NCBI GenBank assembly: GCA_001725415.1
Contig: MEGH01000030.1
Location: 1 to 62,693, forward strand
Source: Pseudonocardia sp. SCN 73-27
GTDB taxonomy: Bacteria; Actinomycetota; Actinomycetes; Mycobacteriales; Pseudonocardiaceae
Length of the DNA stretch: 62,693 nucleotides
Reading direction: 5' to 3'
Shown: positions 11,008 through 20,269 of the stretch, in pieces
Layout: each line of letters opens with the position of its first letter
Numbering within the stretch: position 1 is the stretch's first letter
Notes under the pieces: generated by a model
Seen by the model: only the letters and a program-made list of their open reading frames with translations
Told to the model about the DNA's origin: nothing
Database searches by the model: none
Position numbers and translations under genes: made by a program

Positions 11008-12246
11008 TCAGCCGGTGACGCTGCCCTCCAGGGCCTCCCGGACCGCGACGAGCTTCGCGGCGGCCTCGCGGACCTCGGTGTCGGGATCGGAGTCGGCGAC
11101 GATCCCGCAGCCCGCGAAGAGCCGGGCGGTGTTGCCGTCGAGCTGGGCGCAGCGCAGGGCGATGCCCAGCTCGCCGTCGCCCGCGGCGTCGACCCACCCG
11201 ACGGGACCGGCGTAGCGGCCCCGGTCCATCCGTTCGAGCTCGGCGATGACGCGCAGCGCGGCGGTGCGGGGGGTGCCGCCGACCGCGGCGGTGGGGTGGA
11301 CGTCGGCGGCGAGCGTCAGCAGCGACGAGCCGTCGCGCAGGGTGCCGCGCACGTCCGACGACAGGTGGGAGACGTTGTGCAGGGCCAGGATCGACGGCTC
11401 CGCGGGGACGTCGAGGGTGGCGCAGTGGGGGCGCAGGGTGGCGGCGAGGGAGTCGACGGCGAAGGCGTGCTCGCGCTGGTCCTTGCCCGATGCCATGAGC
11501 TGGGCGCCGATGTCGTCGCCGCCGTCGCCGGGCCAGATGGTGCCGGCGAGGACCCGGGAGGACACGGTGTCGCCCTCGCGGCACAGCAGCAGCTCGGGGG
11601 TGGCACCGACGAGCCCGTCGACGCAGTAGGCCCAGCACGTGGGGTAGTGGTGGGCGAGGCCGGCGAGGAGGAACCGGGGGTCGAGGGGTTCGTCGGCGAC
11701 GGCGAGCAGGTCGTGGGCGAGGGCGGCCTTGTCGAGCTCGCCGGCCTGCATGCGGGCGACGGCCTCGGCGACGGCCCGGCGGTAGCGGGCGACGGTCATG
11801 TCGCCGTCGTCGTAGTGCAGGGCTCCGCCGGCGCGGACGGGCATGGCGCGGCGCATGGCTGCGGGGACGCCGTCGCCGGCGAACTCGGTGATCCAGGTGT
11901 GGCCGTCGCGGCGGCCGACGACGACCCGGGGCACGACGAGCACGGAGCCGGCAGAGCGGTCGGCGAAGGTGAAGCTGGCGAAGGCGACGGCCCCGGTGCC
12001 GGGGAGCTGCAGGTCGTCACGGACGTCGAGGCGTGCGGTGAAGGAGCGCCACCAGGCGTCGGCCTCGGCGAACCGGCCCGCGCCGGTGCCGGTGAAGCGG
12101 GCGACCTCGCCCCAGCCGACGAGGCCTTCGCCGTCGCGCACCCAGGAGAGGGGACGGTCGTCGGGCAGCAGGTCGAGGAGACGGCCCACGTCGTCCACCG
12201 CGCGGGTCCGCACTCGCAGCGGCGACGGGGACGGTGCGACGGTCAC
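11008..12246 (-). CDS. menF: Isochorismate synthase (MenF/EntC-type, chorismate-binding)
   Basis: 412 residues with the chorismate-binding fold. Conserved blocks: GELDKAALAHDLL with the catalytic Lys, LVGATPELLL, RVLAGTIWPGDG, KDQREHAFAVDSL, VSHLSSDVRGTL, HPTAAVGGTP, and GCGIVADSDPDTEVREAAAKL at the C-terminus. The enzyme isomerises chorismate to isochorismate; in this setting the product most likely feeds MenD, encoded next door on the opposite strand, although siderophore use cannot be excluded. The GTG at 12246 is used; the frame continues to 12315 but through a Pro/Arg-rich stretch without a ribosome binding site. Confidence 0.9.
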   Translation of the reverse strand: MTVAPSPSPLRVRTRAVDDVGRLLDLLPDDRPLSWVRDGEGLVGWGEVARFTGTGAGRFAEADAWWRSFTARLDVRDDLQLPGTGAVAFASFTFADRSAGSVLVVPRVVVGRRDGHTWITEFAGDGVPAAMRRAMPVRAGGALHYDDGDMTVARYRRAVAEAVARMQAGELDKAALAHDLLAVADEPLDPRFLLAGLAHHYPTCWAYCVDGLVGATPELLLCREGDTVSSRVLAGTIWPGDGGDDIGAQLMASGKDQREHAFAVDSLAATLRPHCATLDVPAEPSILALHNVSHLSSDVRGTLRDGSSLLTLAADVHPTAAVGGTPRTAALRVIAELERMDRGRYAGPVGWVDAAGDGELGIALRCAQLDGNTARLFAGCGIVADSDPDTEVREAAAKLVAVREALEGSVTG

Positions 12247-12328
12247 ATCGTCCGAGGGTAGGCCGCTCGGGGCGGTGGTGCGCGCGCGCCCCGGCAGGTG
12301 CGGGCGACGCCACACGGTCGTATCGACC

Positions 12329-12334
12329 TAGAAT
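12329..12334 (+). promoter_or_regulatory. -10 box before the DUF3592 gene
   Basis: TAGAAT ends 8 bases before the GTG at 12343, with no Shine-Dalgarno sequence between them; probable leaderless transcript, divergent from menF. Confidence 0.45.
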
Positions 12335-12342
12335 CGGGTCTC

Positions 12343-12855
12343 GTGTCGGGCAGCGGGAGCGAGCTGATCGAAGCGGTCGGGTCGACTCTCCGTGCGGCCG
12401 GGACGTGGCTGCGGGGGCACAAGCCGGAGTGCGTCGCAGGGTTCGCGGTGCTGGTCACGGTGCTGGTGGTGCTGGCGTTCGTGGGCGCGTTCCTCGACGA
12501 CCGGGCGATCGCGGCGAACCGGGCGTTCACGGCGGCGACGGTGCTCGACGGCTCCAACTTCAGCCGGACGCTGGTGCGGTTCACCCTGCCCGACGGCCAG
12601 GCCGTCGTCCCGGAGCGGGGAGTCATGTATCCGCGGGGGCTGGAGCCGGGGTCGACGATCATCGTCGAGTACTCGACGGAGAAGCCGTCGCTGGTGCGGG
12701 TCGCGGGCCGCAGCGCACTGAACCGGCTGCCGGTGCTGATCGGTGTGGCGGCGGGGGTGTGGGTGGTGTTGGGGTCGTGGGCGTGGTGGCTGCGCCGCCG
12801 CCGCTCCGAGCGGGCGGGCGCGGGTGATCAGGTCGCCGACGTGGCGCGCGTCTGA
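12343..12855 (+). CDS. DUF3592-type membrane protein
   Basis: 170 residues. Two membrane helices (~33-55, FAVLVTVLVVLAFVGAFL, and ~125-147, LPVLIGVAAGVWVVLGSW) flank an extracytoplasmic beta domain with VRFTLPDGQAVVPERG and PGSTIIVEYSTEKPSLVRV, the pattern of DUF3592 proteins. The function is unknown. The C-terminus is basic and cytoplasmic (RRRRSER). Its 3' end overlaps the convergent EamA gene by 28 bases, so the two transcripts would be antisense to each other at their ends. Confidence 0.75.
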   Translation: MSGSGSELIEAVGSTLRAAGTWLRGHKPECVAGFAVLVTVLVVLAFVGAFLDDRAIAANRAFTAATVLDGSNFSRTLVRFTLPDGQAVVPERGVMYPRGLEPGSTIIVEYSTEKPSLVRVAGRSALNRLPVLIGVAAGVWVVLGSWAWWLRRRRSERAGAGDQVADVARV

Positions 12856-13565
12856 ACCGTGGCCAACGCGACCCCGACGACGGTCACGGCCATCCCTGCG
12901 ACGGCGACCCAGCCGGGCTGCTCCCCGAACATGAGGAAGGCCATGACGGCGGTGATGGCGGGGACGAGGTAGAAGTACGTCGTCACCTGGGACGCCGCGC
13001 CACGTCGCAGCATCAGGAAGAGCAGTGAGATGCCGCCGCCGGTGAGGACGACGACCGACCAGACGAGCGCGCCGATGACGGCGGGTGTCCAGTCGATGCG
13101 CAGGTCCTCGAAGGCCAGCGCGAAGGGCGCCGTGACCGCGATCGAGGCGACGAACTGCACGACCTGCCCGGTGCGCAGGTCGAACTCGGGGCAGAAGCGT
13201 TTCTGGTAGAGCGTGCCGAAGGTGATGGCGAGCAGCGCCCCGCCGGACAGGGCGAGGGTGAGCGCGGTGATGCCGGAGGTCGTCAGCTTCTCGGCGACGA
13301 CGAGCGTGACGCCGAGGAAGCCGAGGACGAGCCCGCCCGCGCGTCGCGGGCCCATGTGTTCCCCCGCGGCCCAGCCGACGAGCGCGGTGAGCACGGGCTG
13401 CAGGTTGACCACGAGTGCGGTGACCGACGACGGCATCCCCTGCGCGACGGCCACCCACACCCCGCCGAGGTATGCGGCCTGGATGCCGATGCCCGCGACG
13501 GCGAGGTGCCCGGCCTGGCGCCACGGCGGCCAGACGGCGCGGGCGACGAGCGCGAGCACGAGCAT
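12828..13565 (-). CDS. EamA/DMT-type transporter lacking a canonical start codon
   Basis: From the first standard start (ATG 13565) this encodes 245 residues with about eight hydrophobic helices, typical of EamA drug/metabolite transporters; a conserved C-terminal EamA half includes VTTYFYLVPAITAVMAFLMFGE. In the same frame the upstream sequence still reads as the expected first helices (PFLFVLIWSSGFVVARLA, then DPLTFLVVRYTG) back to the TAG stop of the inositol phosphatase gene at 13722-13724. No ATG, GTG or TTG lies between. Translation may begin at the ATC at 13710-13712 or another non-standard codon, coupled to the upstream gene, or the gene may be N-terminally damaged. Substrate unknown. 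Confidence 0.75.
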   Translation of the reverse strand: MLVLALVARAVWPPWRQAGHLAVAGIGIQAAYLGGVWVAVAQGMPSSVTALVVNLQPVLTALVGWAAGEHMGPRRAGGLVLGFLGVTLVVAEKLTTSGITALTLALSGGALLAITFGTLYQKRFCPEFDLRTGQVVQFVASIAVTAPFALAFEDLRIDWTPAVIGALVWSVVVLTGGGISLLFLMLRRGAASQVTTYFYLVPAITAVMAFLMFGEQPGWVAVAGMAVTVVGVALATVQTRATSAT

Positions 13566-13721
13566 GAGGACGACGACGCCGGTGTAGCGGACGACGAGGA
13601 ACGTCAGCGGGTCGGCGTGGGGTGCGGCGAGCCGGGCGACGACGAAACCGGACGACCAGATGAGGACGAACAGGAACGGCGTCGCCCGGACGGCGAGTGA
13701 CGTGGCGGCGATGGCCTGACG

Positions 13722-14564
13722 CTACGTCAGAGGTCCGAGCCACCAGTCCAGGACGACCGACGCGACTCCCGGGGCGGCGACGAGCATGGCGCCGGCGGGC
13801 ACGGGGTCGGGGCGGCCGGTGCGGTCGAGGACGACCGCGCCCGCTCCGAGGGCCAACGCGAGTGCCCCGGCGACGTCCCACTCCTGGTAGCCCTCGAGGA
13901 CGGCGGCGACGGCCTGGCCGGTCGCGACCTGGGTGATCGCGAGTGCCGACGAGCCGAGGACGCGCACACCCGCGTGGCCGGCGCGGGCGGCGCGCAGCAG
14001 CGGTTCGGTGGCGGGTTCGGCGCAGACGAGGCCGCCGGCGGGGTCGTCACGGTCGGCGACGCGCACGACGGTCCCGTTGGCGCGCACGCCGCGACCGCGG
14101 GCGGCGGCGTAGAGCCGGGCGTGGCTTGGGTCGGCGACGACGCCGACGACGGGGCCGTCGGCGTCGACCAGCGCGAGGCTGTAGGCGCACCAGGGGAAGC
14201 CGGCGACGTAGTTGGCGGTGCCGTCGACGGGGTCGACGACCCAGCGCAGCGGCGCGGCGTCGGCTCCGGCGTCGGCGCCGTACTCCTCGCCGACGACGGG
14301 CACGCCGGGGAACTCGGCGGCGAGCACGCGGCGGGTGTGGCGTTCGAGGGTGCGGTCGGTGTCGGTGACCCAGTCGAACGGGTTGGCCTTGCCGGTGGCG
14401 CCCGGCGGGACACCGCCCGCGGACCTGCCCGCCGTCGCCGCGATGACCTCGGCCGCGTCGTTGGCGAGCCGGCCGGCGACGTCCAACGCCCGGGAGAGCA
14501 GTGCGGGGTCGGCAGGGGCGGGGGTCGGCATGCGCGGCGCGCGGGCGTCGGGAAGGACCGTCAT
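13722..14564 (-). CDS. Inositol monophosphatase family protein
   Basis: 280 residues. The metal-binding signatures of the family are present: VVGEEYG (first metal Glu), WVVDPVDGTANYVAGFPW, and the C-terminal WDVAGALAL. This places it among inositol-1-phosphatase / histidinol-phosphatase / CysQ-like Mg-dependent sugar phosphatases; the substrate cannot be chosen from these motifs. The ATG at 14564 gives a short Pro-rich leader; an internal ATG at 14531 is an alternative. The upstream frame to 14924 lacks coding character. Its TAG stop lies directly ahead, in the same frame, of the start-less EamA gene. Confidence 0.85.
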   Translation of the reverse strand: MTVLPDARAPRMPTPAPADPALLSRALDVAGRLANDAAEVIAATAGRSAGGVPPGATGKANPFDWVTDTDRTLERHTRRVLAAEFPGVPVVGEEYGADAGADAAPLRWVVDPVDGTANYVAGFPWCAYSLALVDADGPVVGVVADPSHARLYAAARGRGVRANGTVVRVADRDDPAGGLVCAEPATEPLLRAARAGHAGVRVLGSSALAITQVATGQAVAAVLEGYQEWDVAGALALALGAGAVVLDRTGRPDPVPAGAMLVAAPGVASVVLDWWLGPLT

Positions 14565-14588
14565 ACCTGCAAAGACTCGGTGACCGGG

Positions 14589-14606
14589 GTGTCGCGTGTG
14601 CGACAC
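14589..14606. promoter_or_regulatory. Short inverted repeat in the divergent IMPase/glycosyltransferase region
   Basis: GTGTCGC (14589-14595), GTGT, GCGACAC (14600-14606): perfect 7-base arms in the 235-base gap between divergent genes. It could be an operator; no regulator is identified. Nothing else is recognised in this gap. Confidence 0.3.
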
Positions 14607-14799
14607 GTGGATGACGTGACGTGGAGCACCCGGCCAATCGTCCAGACGCAGGCCCGTCGCAGGGGCGCGCACCCGGCGGCACCGGATCGTGTGTCCACAG
14701 CCCGGAGGCGCGGCACGGGATCTGTTTGTTCGGCGGGTGTTCCACAACGTGATGCGCCCGCGTCGGGCTGTGGGGACTGCGCACAGGGAGGGTCGGGGG

Positions 14800-15957
14800 G
14801 TGCGCGTCGCGATCGTGTCCGAGTGTTTCCTGCCGGTCGTCAACGGTGTCACGAACTCGGTGCTGAGGGTGCTGGAGCACCTGGCCGAGAACGGGCACGA
14901 GGCCCTCGTCATCGCCCCCGGCACCGGGGAGACGACCCGTCACGGGGACGTCGAGGTCGTGCGGGTGCCCGCGGTGGAGCTGCCCGTCGTCAACTCGATG
15001 CCGGTGGGGGTGCCGAGCAGGCGCATCCTCACGGCGCTGCGTCGGTTCGCCCCGGACGTGGTCCACCTGGCGGCGCCGTTCGTCGTGGGTGCGCGTGGGC
15101 TGGCGGCGGCCCGCCGGCTCGACATCCCGACGGTCGCCGTCTACCAGACCGACGTCGCCGGGTTCGCGTCGTCGTACGGGCTGGGGCTGACGGCGCGGGC
15201 GGCATGGCGGTGGACGTGCCGGCTGCACACGCAGGCCGACCGCACGCTGGCTCCGTCGAGCTGGGCGACGGAGGCGTTGCGCGAGCGGGGGGTGCCGCGG
15301 GTGCACCAGTGGGCGCGGGGCGTCGACACCAGCCGGTTCACGCCGTCGAAGCGGTCGGCGCGCCGGCGCGAGGAGCTGGCGCCGGACGGGGAGATCCTCG
15401 TCGGGTACGTGGGCAGGCTGGCCCCGGAGAAGCAGGTGGAACGCCTCGCGGCCCTTGCGGGTCTGCCCGGAATCAGGGTTGTGATCGTGGGGTCGGGGCC
15501 GAGTGAGGAGCGGCTGCGGGCGACGTTGCCGGGTGCGGCGATGCTCGGGTTCCGCGGTGGCGACGAGCTCGCCGAGATCTACGCGTCGCTGGACGTGTTC
15601 GTGCACACGGGTCCGTCGGAGACGTTCTGCCAGGCGGTGCAGGAGGCGTTGGCGTCGGGGCTGCCGGTGGTGGCGCCGGACGCGGGCGGCCCGCGCGACC
15701 TGGTGCTCCCCGGGCGGACGGGGATGCTGGTGCCGCCGCGGCCCGATGGCACGGATGCGGGCGACCCGGCGGCCGATGAGGCGGACGCGGTGCTGCGCTC
15801 GGCCGTGGAGACGTTGTGCGAGAGGGAGTTGCGGGCCGAGTACGGGGCGGCGGCGCGCCGGTCGGTGCTGCGCCGCACGTGGTCGACGGTGTGCGACGAG
15901 CTGCTGGCGCACTACTCCGACGTCGTCGGGGCGGCCGCCGACCGACGGGCTGCCTGA
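14800..15957 (+). CDS. GT4 glycosyltransferase, MgtA/PimB-like mannosyltransferase
   Basis: 385-residue GT-B enzyme. N-terminal [19 protein letters not shown] is characteristic of the GDP-mannose-dependent MgtA/PimB'-like subgroup; the donor domain has [48 protein letters not shown] and [11 protein letters not shown] (the E-x7-E region). In actinobacteria such enzymes mannosylate glycolipid precursors at the inner membrane face. The GTG at 14800 follows AGGGAGG at 14786-14792; the upstream in-frame ATG at 14689 has no site. It is followed after one base by a second glycosyltransferase, so the two are co-translated and probably act in one glycan or glycolipid pathway. Confidence 0.88.
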   Translation: MRVAIVSECFLPVVNGVTNSVLRVLEHLAENGHEALVIAPGTGETTRHGDVEVVRVPAVELPVVNSMPVGVPSRRILTALRRFAPDVVHLAAPFVVGARGLAAARRLDIPTVAVYQTDVAGFASSYGLGLTARAAWRWTCRLHTQADRTLAPSSWATEALRERGVPRVHQWARGVDTSRFTPSKRSARRREELAPDGEILVGYVGRLAPEKQVERLAALAGLPGIRVVIVGSGPSEERLRATLPGAAMLGFRGGDELAEIYASLDVFVHTGPSETFCQAVQEALASGLPVVAPDAGGPRDLVLPGRTGMLVPPRPDGTDAGDPAADEADAVLRSAVETLCERELRAEYGAAARRSVLRRTWSTVCDELLAHYSDVVGAAADRRAA

Positions 15958-15958
15958 C

Positions 15959-17083
15959 GTGCGGATCGCCCAGCTCGCGAACTTCTACGGGCCGCGTTCG
16001 GGTGGGCTGCGCACCGCGCTGCACCACCTGGGGGCGGGGTACGTCGGCGGGGGTCACGAGGTCGTGCTGGTGGTGCCGGGCCCTGCGGCGGCCGACGAGA
16101 TGTTGCCGACGGGGGTGCGGCGGCTGACGGTCGCGGCGGCGCACCTGCCGGGCACGGGCGGTTACCGGGCGGTCGACCCGTGGCGGGTGCGCCGGCTGCT
16201 CGACGACCTGGCGCCGGACGCGATCGAGGTGTCGGACCGGCTGACGTTGCGCGGGCTGGGCGAGTGGGCGTCGCGACGGGGGGTGCCGAGCGTCGTCATC
16301 TCCCACGAGCGCCTGGACCGGCTCCTCACCCAGTTCCTGCTGCCCGCGCGGGCCGCGGTGGCGGTGGCGGACGCGGCCAACGCGCGGATGGCGGCGGCCT
16401 ACGACACGGTGGTGTGCACGACCGCGTTCGCACGGGCGGAGTTCGACCGCATCGGGGCCCGCAACGTCGCGCAGGTGCCGCTGGGCGTGGACCTGACGAC
16501 GTTCACCCCGCACCGCCACGACCTCGGCCTGCGCCGGCACCTGGGCGGCGACGCGGAGGCGCTGATCGTCCACTGCGGACGGCTGTCGCCGGAGAAGCAC
16601 CCGGAGCGCAGCGTGGACACAGTGGCCGCGTTGCGCCGCGACGGGGTGGACGCGCGGCTCGTGGTCGCGGGCGACGGCCCGCGGCGGGCGGCGATGGCCC
16701 GGCGGGCGACGGGCCTGCCGGTGACGTTCCTGGGTTTCGTGCCCGACCGCTCCCGGCTGGCGACGCTGCTGGCGTCGGCGGACGTGTCGATCGCGCCCGG
16801 GCCGCACGAGACGTTCGGGCTGTCGGCGCTGGAGGCGCTGGCCAGCGGCACCCGGGTGGTGGTGTCGGCGTCGTCCGCGCTGCCGGAGATCGTGGCCGGT
16901 CCGGCGGGGGCCGCGGCGGTCGACGACGCGGGCGCGTTCGCCGCCGCCGTCGCCGCCCTGCTGGACGCGGACGCCGAGGCCGGGCGTTGCGCGGCGCGCC
17001 AGAGGGCGGAGGAGTACGGCTGGCCCGCGTCGGTGACGTCGATGCTCGCGACCCTCGGCGCTGTGGGGACGGCCGCCGCGTAG
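15959..17083 (+). CDS. GT4 family glycosyltransferase
   Basis: 374 residues, GT-B fold. N-terminal [19 protein letters not shown] is the acceptor-domain glycine loop; the donor domain contains [40 protein letters not shown] and [18 protein letters not shown]. The GTG at 15959 begins one base after the TGA of the MgtA-like gene, so translation is coupled. The donor sugar is not evident. Its stop TAG also forms the start of the putative -10 box of menG. Confidence 0.88.
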   Translation: MRIAQLANFYGPRSGGLRTALHHLGAGYVGGGHEVVLVVPGPAAADEMLPTGVRRLTVAAAHLPGTGGYRAVDPWRVRRLLDDLAPDAIEVSDRLTLRGLGEWASRRGVPSVVISHERLDRLLTQFLLPARAAVAVADAANARMAAAYDTVVCTTAFARAEFDRIGARNVAQVPLGVDLTTFTPHRHDLGLRRHLGGDAEALIVHCGRLSPEKHPERSVDTVAALRRDGVDARLVVAGDGPRRAAMARRATGLPVTFLGFVPDRSRLATLLASADVSIAPGPHETFGLSALEALASGTRVVVSASSALPEIVAGPAGAAAVDDAGAFAAAVAALLDADAEAGRCAARQRAEEYGWPASVTSMLATLGAVGTAAA

Positions 17084-17086
17084 CGT
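17081..17086 (+). promoter_or_regulatory. -10-like box before menG
   Basis: TAGCGT overlaps the previous stop codon and ends 7 bases before the GTG at 17094; possible leaderless promoter giving menG its own transcript. Confidence 0.35.
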
Positions 17087-17093
17087 TGCCGGT

Positions 17094-17783
17094 GTGGCAC
17101 GCGCGGACCTGGACAAGCGACCCGACGACGTCGCGGCGATGTTCGACGGCGTCGCCAAGCGCTACGACCTGACCAACACCGTGCTCACGGGTGGGCAGGA
17201 CCGTCGATGGCGCGACCTCACCCGTGCGGCGCTCGACCCGCGCCCGGGGGAGAAGGTCCTCGACCTCGCCGCGGGCACCGCGGTCTCGACGGTGTCGCTG
17301 GCCCGTTCGGGCGCCTGGTGCGTCGCGGCCGACTTCTCGCTGGGGATGCTGCGCGCGGGCGCCGAGCGCGACGTGCCCAAGGTGGCGGCCGACGGGACGG
17401 CACTCCCGTTCGGCGACGGCGTGTTCGACGCGGTGACGATCTCGTTCGGGCTGCGCAACATCGTCGACACCGCGGCGGCGCTGCGGGAGATGGCGCGGGT
17501 GACGCGGCCGGGTGGCCGGCTCGTGGTGTGCGAGTTCGGGACGCCCACGTGGACGCCGTTCCGGGTGGCCTACCACGACGTGGTGCTGCGGGCGGTGCTG
17601 CCGGCCGTGGCCCGGCGGGTGTCGTCGAACCCCGAGGCCTACACCTACCTCGCTGAGTCGATCCGCGACTGGCCCGCGCAGCCCGAGCTGGCGCGGATCA
17701 TCGCCGACGCGGGCTGGACCGACGTCGCGTGGCGTGATCTCGCTCTCGGTGCGGTGGCACTGCACCGCGCGCGCCGCGTCTGA
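17094..17783 (+). CDS. menG: Demethylmenaquinone methyltransferase (MenG/UbiE)
   Basis: 229-residue class I SAM methyltransferase that makes menaquinone from demethylmenaquinone. UbiE/MenG signatures: [13 protein letters not shown] at the N-terminus, motif [19 protein letters not shown], and [18 protein letters not shown]; the C-terminal half carries [13 protein letters not shown]. It lies 10 bases after the glycosyltransferase stop and immediately before the nuo region, an order common in actinobacteria. The geranylgeranyl-reductase gene (menJ) often found between menG and nuoA is missing here. Confidence 0.95.
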   Translation: MARADLDKRPDDVAAMFDGVAKRYDLTNTVLTGGQDRRWRDLTRAALDPRPGEKVLDLAAGTAVSTVSLARSGAWCVAADFSLGMLRAGAERDVPKVAADGTALPFGDGVFDAVTISFGLRNIVDTAAALREMARVTRPGGRLVVCEFGTPTWTPFRVAYHDVVLRAVLPAVARRVSSNPEAYTYLAESIRDWPAQPELARIIADAGWTDVAWRDLALGAVALHRARRV

Positions 17784-17786
17784 CCC

Positions 17787-17807
17787 GATCCCCCCGGCCG
17801 GGGGATC
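17787..17807 (+). terminator. GC hairpin after menG
   Basis: GATCCCCC (17787-17794) pairs perfectly with GGGGGATC (17800-17807) around CGGCC, four bases after the menG stop; no T run follows. Confidence 0.5.
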
Positions 17808-18023
17808 CGCGGAACGGGTCCCGCCGCCGGTCGGACGCGGTACGACGCTGGTCGGGGCCGTGCCGGGTGACTGCGACACCGTTTCGTTATGACCGCTTCT
17901 CCCCCCTCGGCGGGGGAGGCCGGTCGGGTGGCCGCCGGGCAGTCTTGCGGGACTTTCGTCTGTCGTCCGAGCACTCGGCCACCCAAAGGCCGTGGTGCCG
18001 CGTCCAGGGCTGGACGCGGAGCA

Positions 18024-18029
18024 TAGACT
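18024..18029 (+). promoter_or_regulatory. Putative -10 box of the nuo promoter
   Basis: TAGACT lies 12 bases ahead of the Rex box, which would therefore cover the transcription start. The -35 region is not recognisable. The stretch 17808-18023 holds nothing else identifiable. Confidence 0.35.
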
Positions 18030-18041
18030 CCTGCTCGGACT

Positions 18042-18059
18042 TCGTGAATCCGTTCACAA
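18042..18059. promoter_or_regulatory. Rex (redox sensor) operator upstream of nuo
   Basis: TCGTGAATCCGTTCACAA matches the actinobacterial Rex box TTGTGAANNNNTTCACAA in 13 of 14 fixed positions, forming a near-perfect palindrome. Rex senses the NADH/NAD+ ratio and is known to bind ahead of nuo, cyd and its own operon in Streptomyces coelicolor. Here it precedes an AAGGAG and the ORF at 18068, about 400 bases before nuoA. Confidence 0.75.
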
Positions 18060-18067
18060 GGAGCCAG

Positions 18068-18328
18068 ATGGTCGCCCTCGACCCACCACCCGCGCAGCGG
18101 CGCGGCGAGGAGCGCCCGGTGCCGGCGTCGTCGCCCGCCCGGGTGCGGGTGGCGCCTGCGCCGGGGGCGGGACGGGCAGGAGCGACGGCCGGTCGGGCCG
18201 CCGCCCACGGGTCCTCCGGGGCGCGCGGCGGGGCGACAGACCGCCGCGTCGCGGCGACGCCGCCCGGGCGCAGCGGGGACGACCCCGCCCGCGACCACGA
18301 GGAACAGGCGGTCGGGACCGTGAACTAA
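18068..18328 (+). CDS. Small Pro/Ala/Arg-rich ORF between the Rex box and nuoA
   Basis: 86 codons, starting ATG with a strong AAGGAG (18058-18063) partly inside the Rex box. The product is low-complexity and likely disordered, with no recognisable domain. It occupies the place where a geranylgeranyl reductase gene often lies. It could be a short leader peptide whose translation affects nuo expression, a decayed gene remnant, or not a gene at all. The remaining 127 bases to nuoA contain no other ORF. Confidence 0.3.
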   Translation: MVALDPPPAQRRGEERPVPASSPARVRVAPAPGAGRAGATAGRAAAHGSSGARGGATDRRVAATPPGRSGDDPARDHEEQAVGTVN

Positions 18329-18455
18329 GGCTGTCCTGACTTCTGAGGGGTGATCCACCGCACCATAAGGTCCGGGCGGCGGTATCGATCCCGAAGACGC
18401 TGATCTCCCACCACGCAGAACAAGTCACCGCATCACCAATGGCGAGGGTGTCACG

Positions 18456-18821
18456 ATGCTCGATCCCTATCTCCCGATCGTGTTGCTGGCCGCGCTGGCC
18501 GGCCTCTTCGCGGTCGGGTCCGTCGCCGCCGCGCCGCTCGTCGGCCCCCGGCGCTACAACCGCGCCAAGCTCGACGGCTACGAGTGCGGGATCGAGCCGT
18601 CGCCCCAGCCCGTGGTGGGCGCCGGCCGTATGCCGGTCGCCTACTACCTGACGGCGATGCTGTTCATCCTCTTCGACATCGAGATGGTCTTCCTCTACCC
18701 GTTCGCCGTGAGCGCGGACATGCTCGGCCTGTTCGGGCTGGTGGAGATCGTGCTGTTCATCGTCACGGTCGGCTTCGCCTACGTGTACGTGTGGCGACGC
18801 GGCGGCCTGGACTGGAACTGA
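18456..18821 (+). CDS. nuoA: NADH-quinone oxidoreductase subunit A
   Basis: 121 residues, three membrane helices. Diagnostic features: [11 protein letters not shown] in the loop after helix 1, [20 protein letters not shown] (loop-helix 2) and [18 protein letters not shown]. NuoA sits at the junction of the membrane arm and the quinone site of complex I. First gene of a complete 14-gene nuoA-N operon; GAGGG lies 8-12 bases ahead of the ATG. Confidence 0.96.
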   Translation: MLDPYLPIVLLAALAGLFAVGSVAAAPLVGPRRYNRAKLDGYECGIEPSPQPVVGAGRMPVAYYLTAMLFILFDIEMVFLYPFAVSADMLGLFGLVEIVLFIVTVGFAYVYVWRRGGLDWN

Positions 18822-18831
18822 GGCGAAACAC

Positions 18832-19386
<555 letters not shown>

Positions 19387-19393
19387 GCCGGCG

Positions 19394-20269
19394 ATGACCG
19401 AACGTACGGGTCCCGGCGGAACCGCCGGCACCTCCAAGGACGACAAGGGCGGTGCGGAGCCGACCGGCGGCGAGCAGTCGTCGGCCGAGCGCAGCGGCCC
19501 CGACCACGAGGAGCACGCCGCCAACGGCGGTACCGCGCCCGAGCAGGGCGAGGGCGAGCTCGCGGGTCTGGGCGACCAGGCCGTCGAGGGCGGCACCCGC
19601 CCGGCCCCCGCAGGCCGTACGCGCGAAGGCATGTTCGGTGTCCGCGGCAGCGGCGACACGTCGGGCTTCAGCGGCCTGCGGCTGCCCGCCTACGTCCCCG
19701 CGCCGGCCGAGCGGCCCTTCGGCGGCTGGTTCGACGACGTCGTCGACGACCTGGTCGCGGCGCTCGACGAGCGCGGTACCCGCGGCGCGATCCAGCAGGT
19801 CACGATCGACCGCGACGAGCTCACCCTCTACATCGCGGCCGACGAGATCCTGAACGTCTGCCGGACCATGCGCGACGACGCGTCGCTGCGCTTCGAGCTG
19901 TGCTCGGCGGTGTCGGCGGTCGACTACGGGGTCGATGTGCCGCAGCGCATGCACGTCGTCTACCACCTGCTGTCGATGACCTACCGCAAGCGCATCCGGC
20001 TCGAGGTCGCCCTCGACTGGGACGGCGGCGAGGCCAACCCGCACGTGCCCAGCGTCGTCGAGGTCTACCCGACGGCCGACTGGCACGAGCGCGAGACCTG
20101 GGACATGTTCGGGATCGTCTTCGACGGCCACCCCGCGCTGACCCGGATCCTCATGCCGGACGACTGGGACGGCCACCCCCAGCGCAAGGACTACCCCCTC
20201 GGCGGAATCCCCGTGGAGTACAAGGGCGCGGAGATCCCGCCGCCAGATGAGCGGAGGGCCTACTCGTGA
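19394..20269 (+). CDS. nuoC: NADH-quinone oxidoreductase subunit C with long acidic N-terminal extension
   Basis: 291 residues. The C-terminal ~200 form the 30-kDa subunit domain ([62 protein letters not shown]). It is a peripheral-arm subunit without cofactors, next to NuoD and the N2 cluster. The first ~80 residues are Gly/Glu/Ser-rich and probably disordered, longer than in most bacteria. It ends in a 4-base GTGA overlap with nuoD. Confidence 0.95.
   Translation: MTERTGPGGTAGTSKDDKGGAEPTGGEQSSAERSGPDHEEHAANGGTAPEQGEGELAGLGDQAVEGGTRPAPAGRTREGMFGVRGSGDTSGFSGLRLPAYVPAPAERPFGGWFDDVVDDLVAALDERGTRGAIQQVTIDRDELTLYIAADEILNVCRTMRDDASLRFELCSAVSAVDYGVDVPQRMHVVYHLLSMTYRKRIRLEVALDWDGGEANPHVPSVVEVYPTADWHERETWDMFGIVFDGHPALTRILMPDDWDGHPQRKDYPLGGIPVEYKGAEIPPPDERRAYS

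Noticed and set aside
12328-13881. 517-codon minus-strand frame over the DUF3592/EamA genes
   Set aside because: Arg/Pro/His repetition in a shadow frame of two genes with recognisable membrane helices.
17645-18358. Minus-strand frame of 237 codons through the menG/nuoA gap
   Set aside because: Pro/Arg-rich without a ribosome binding site, crosses the Rex box and menG antisense; no family resemblance.
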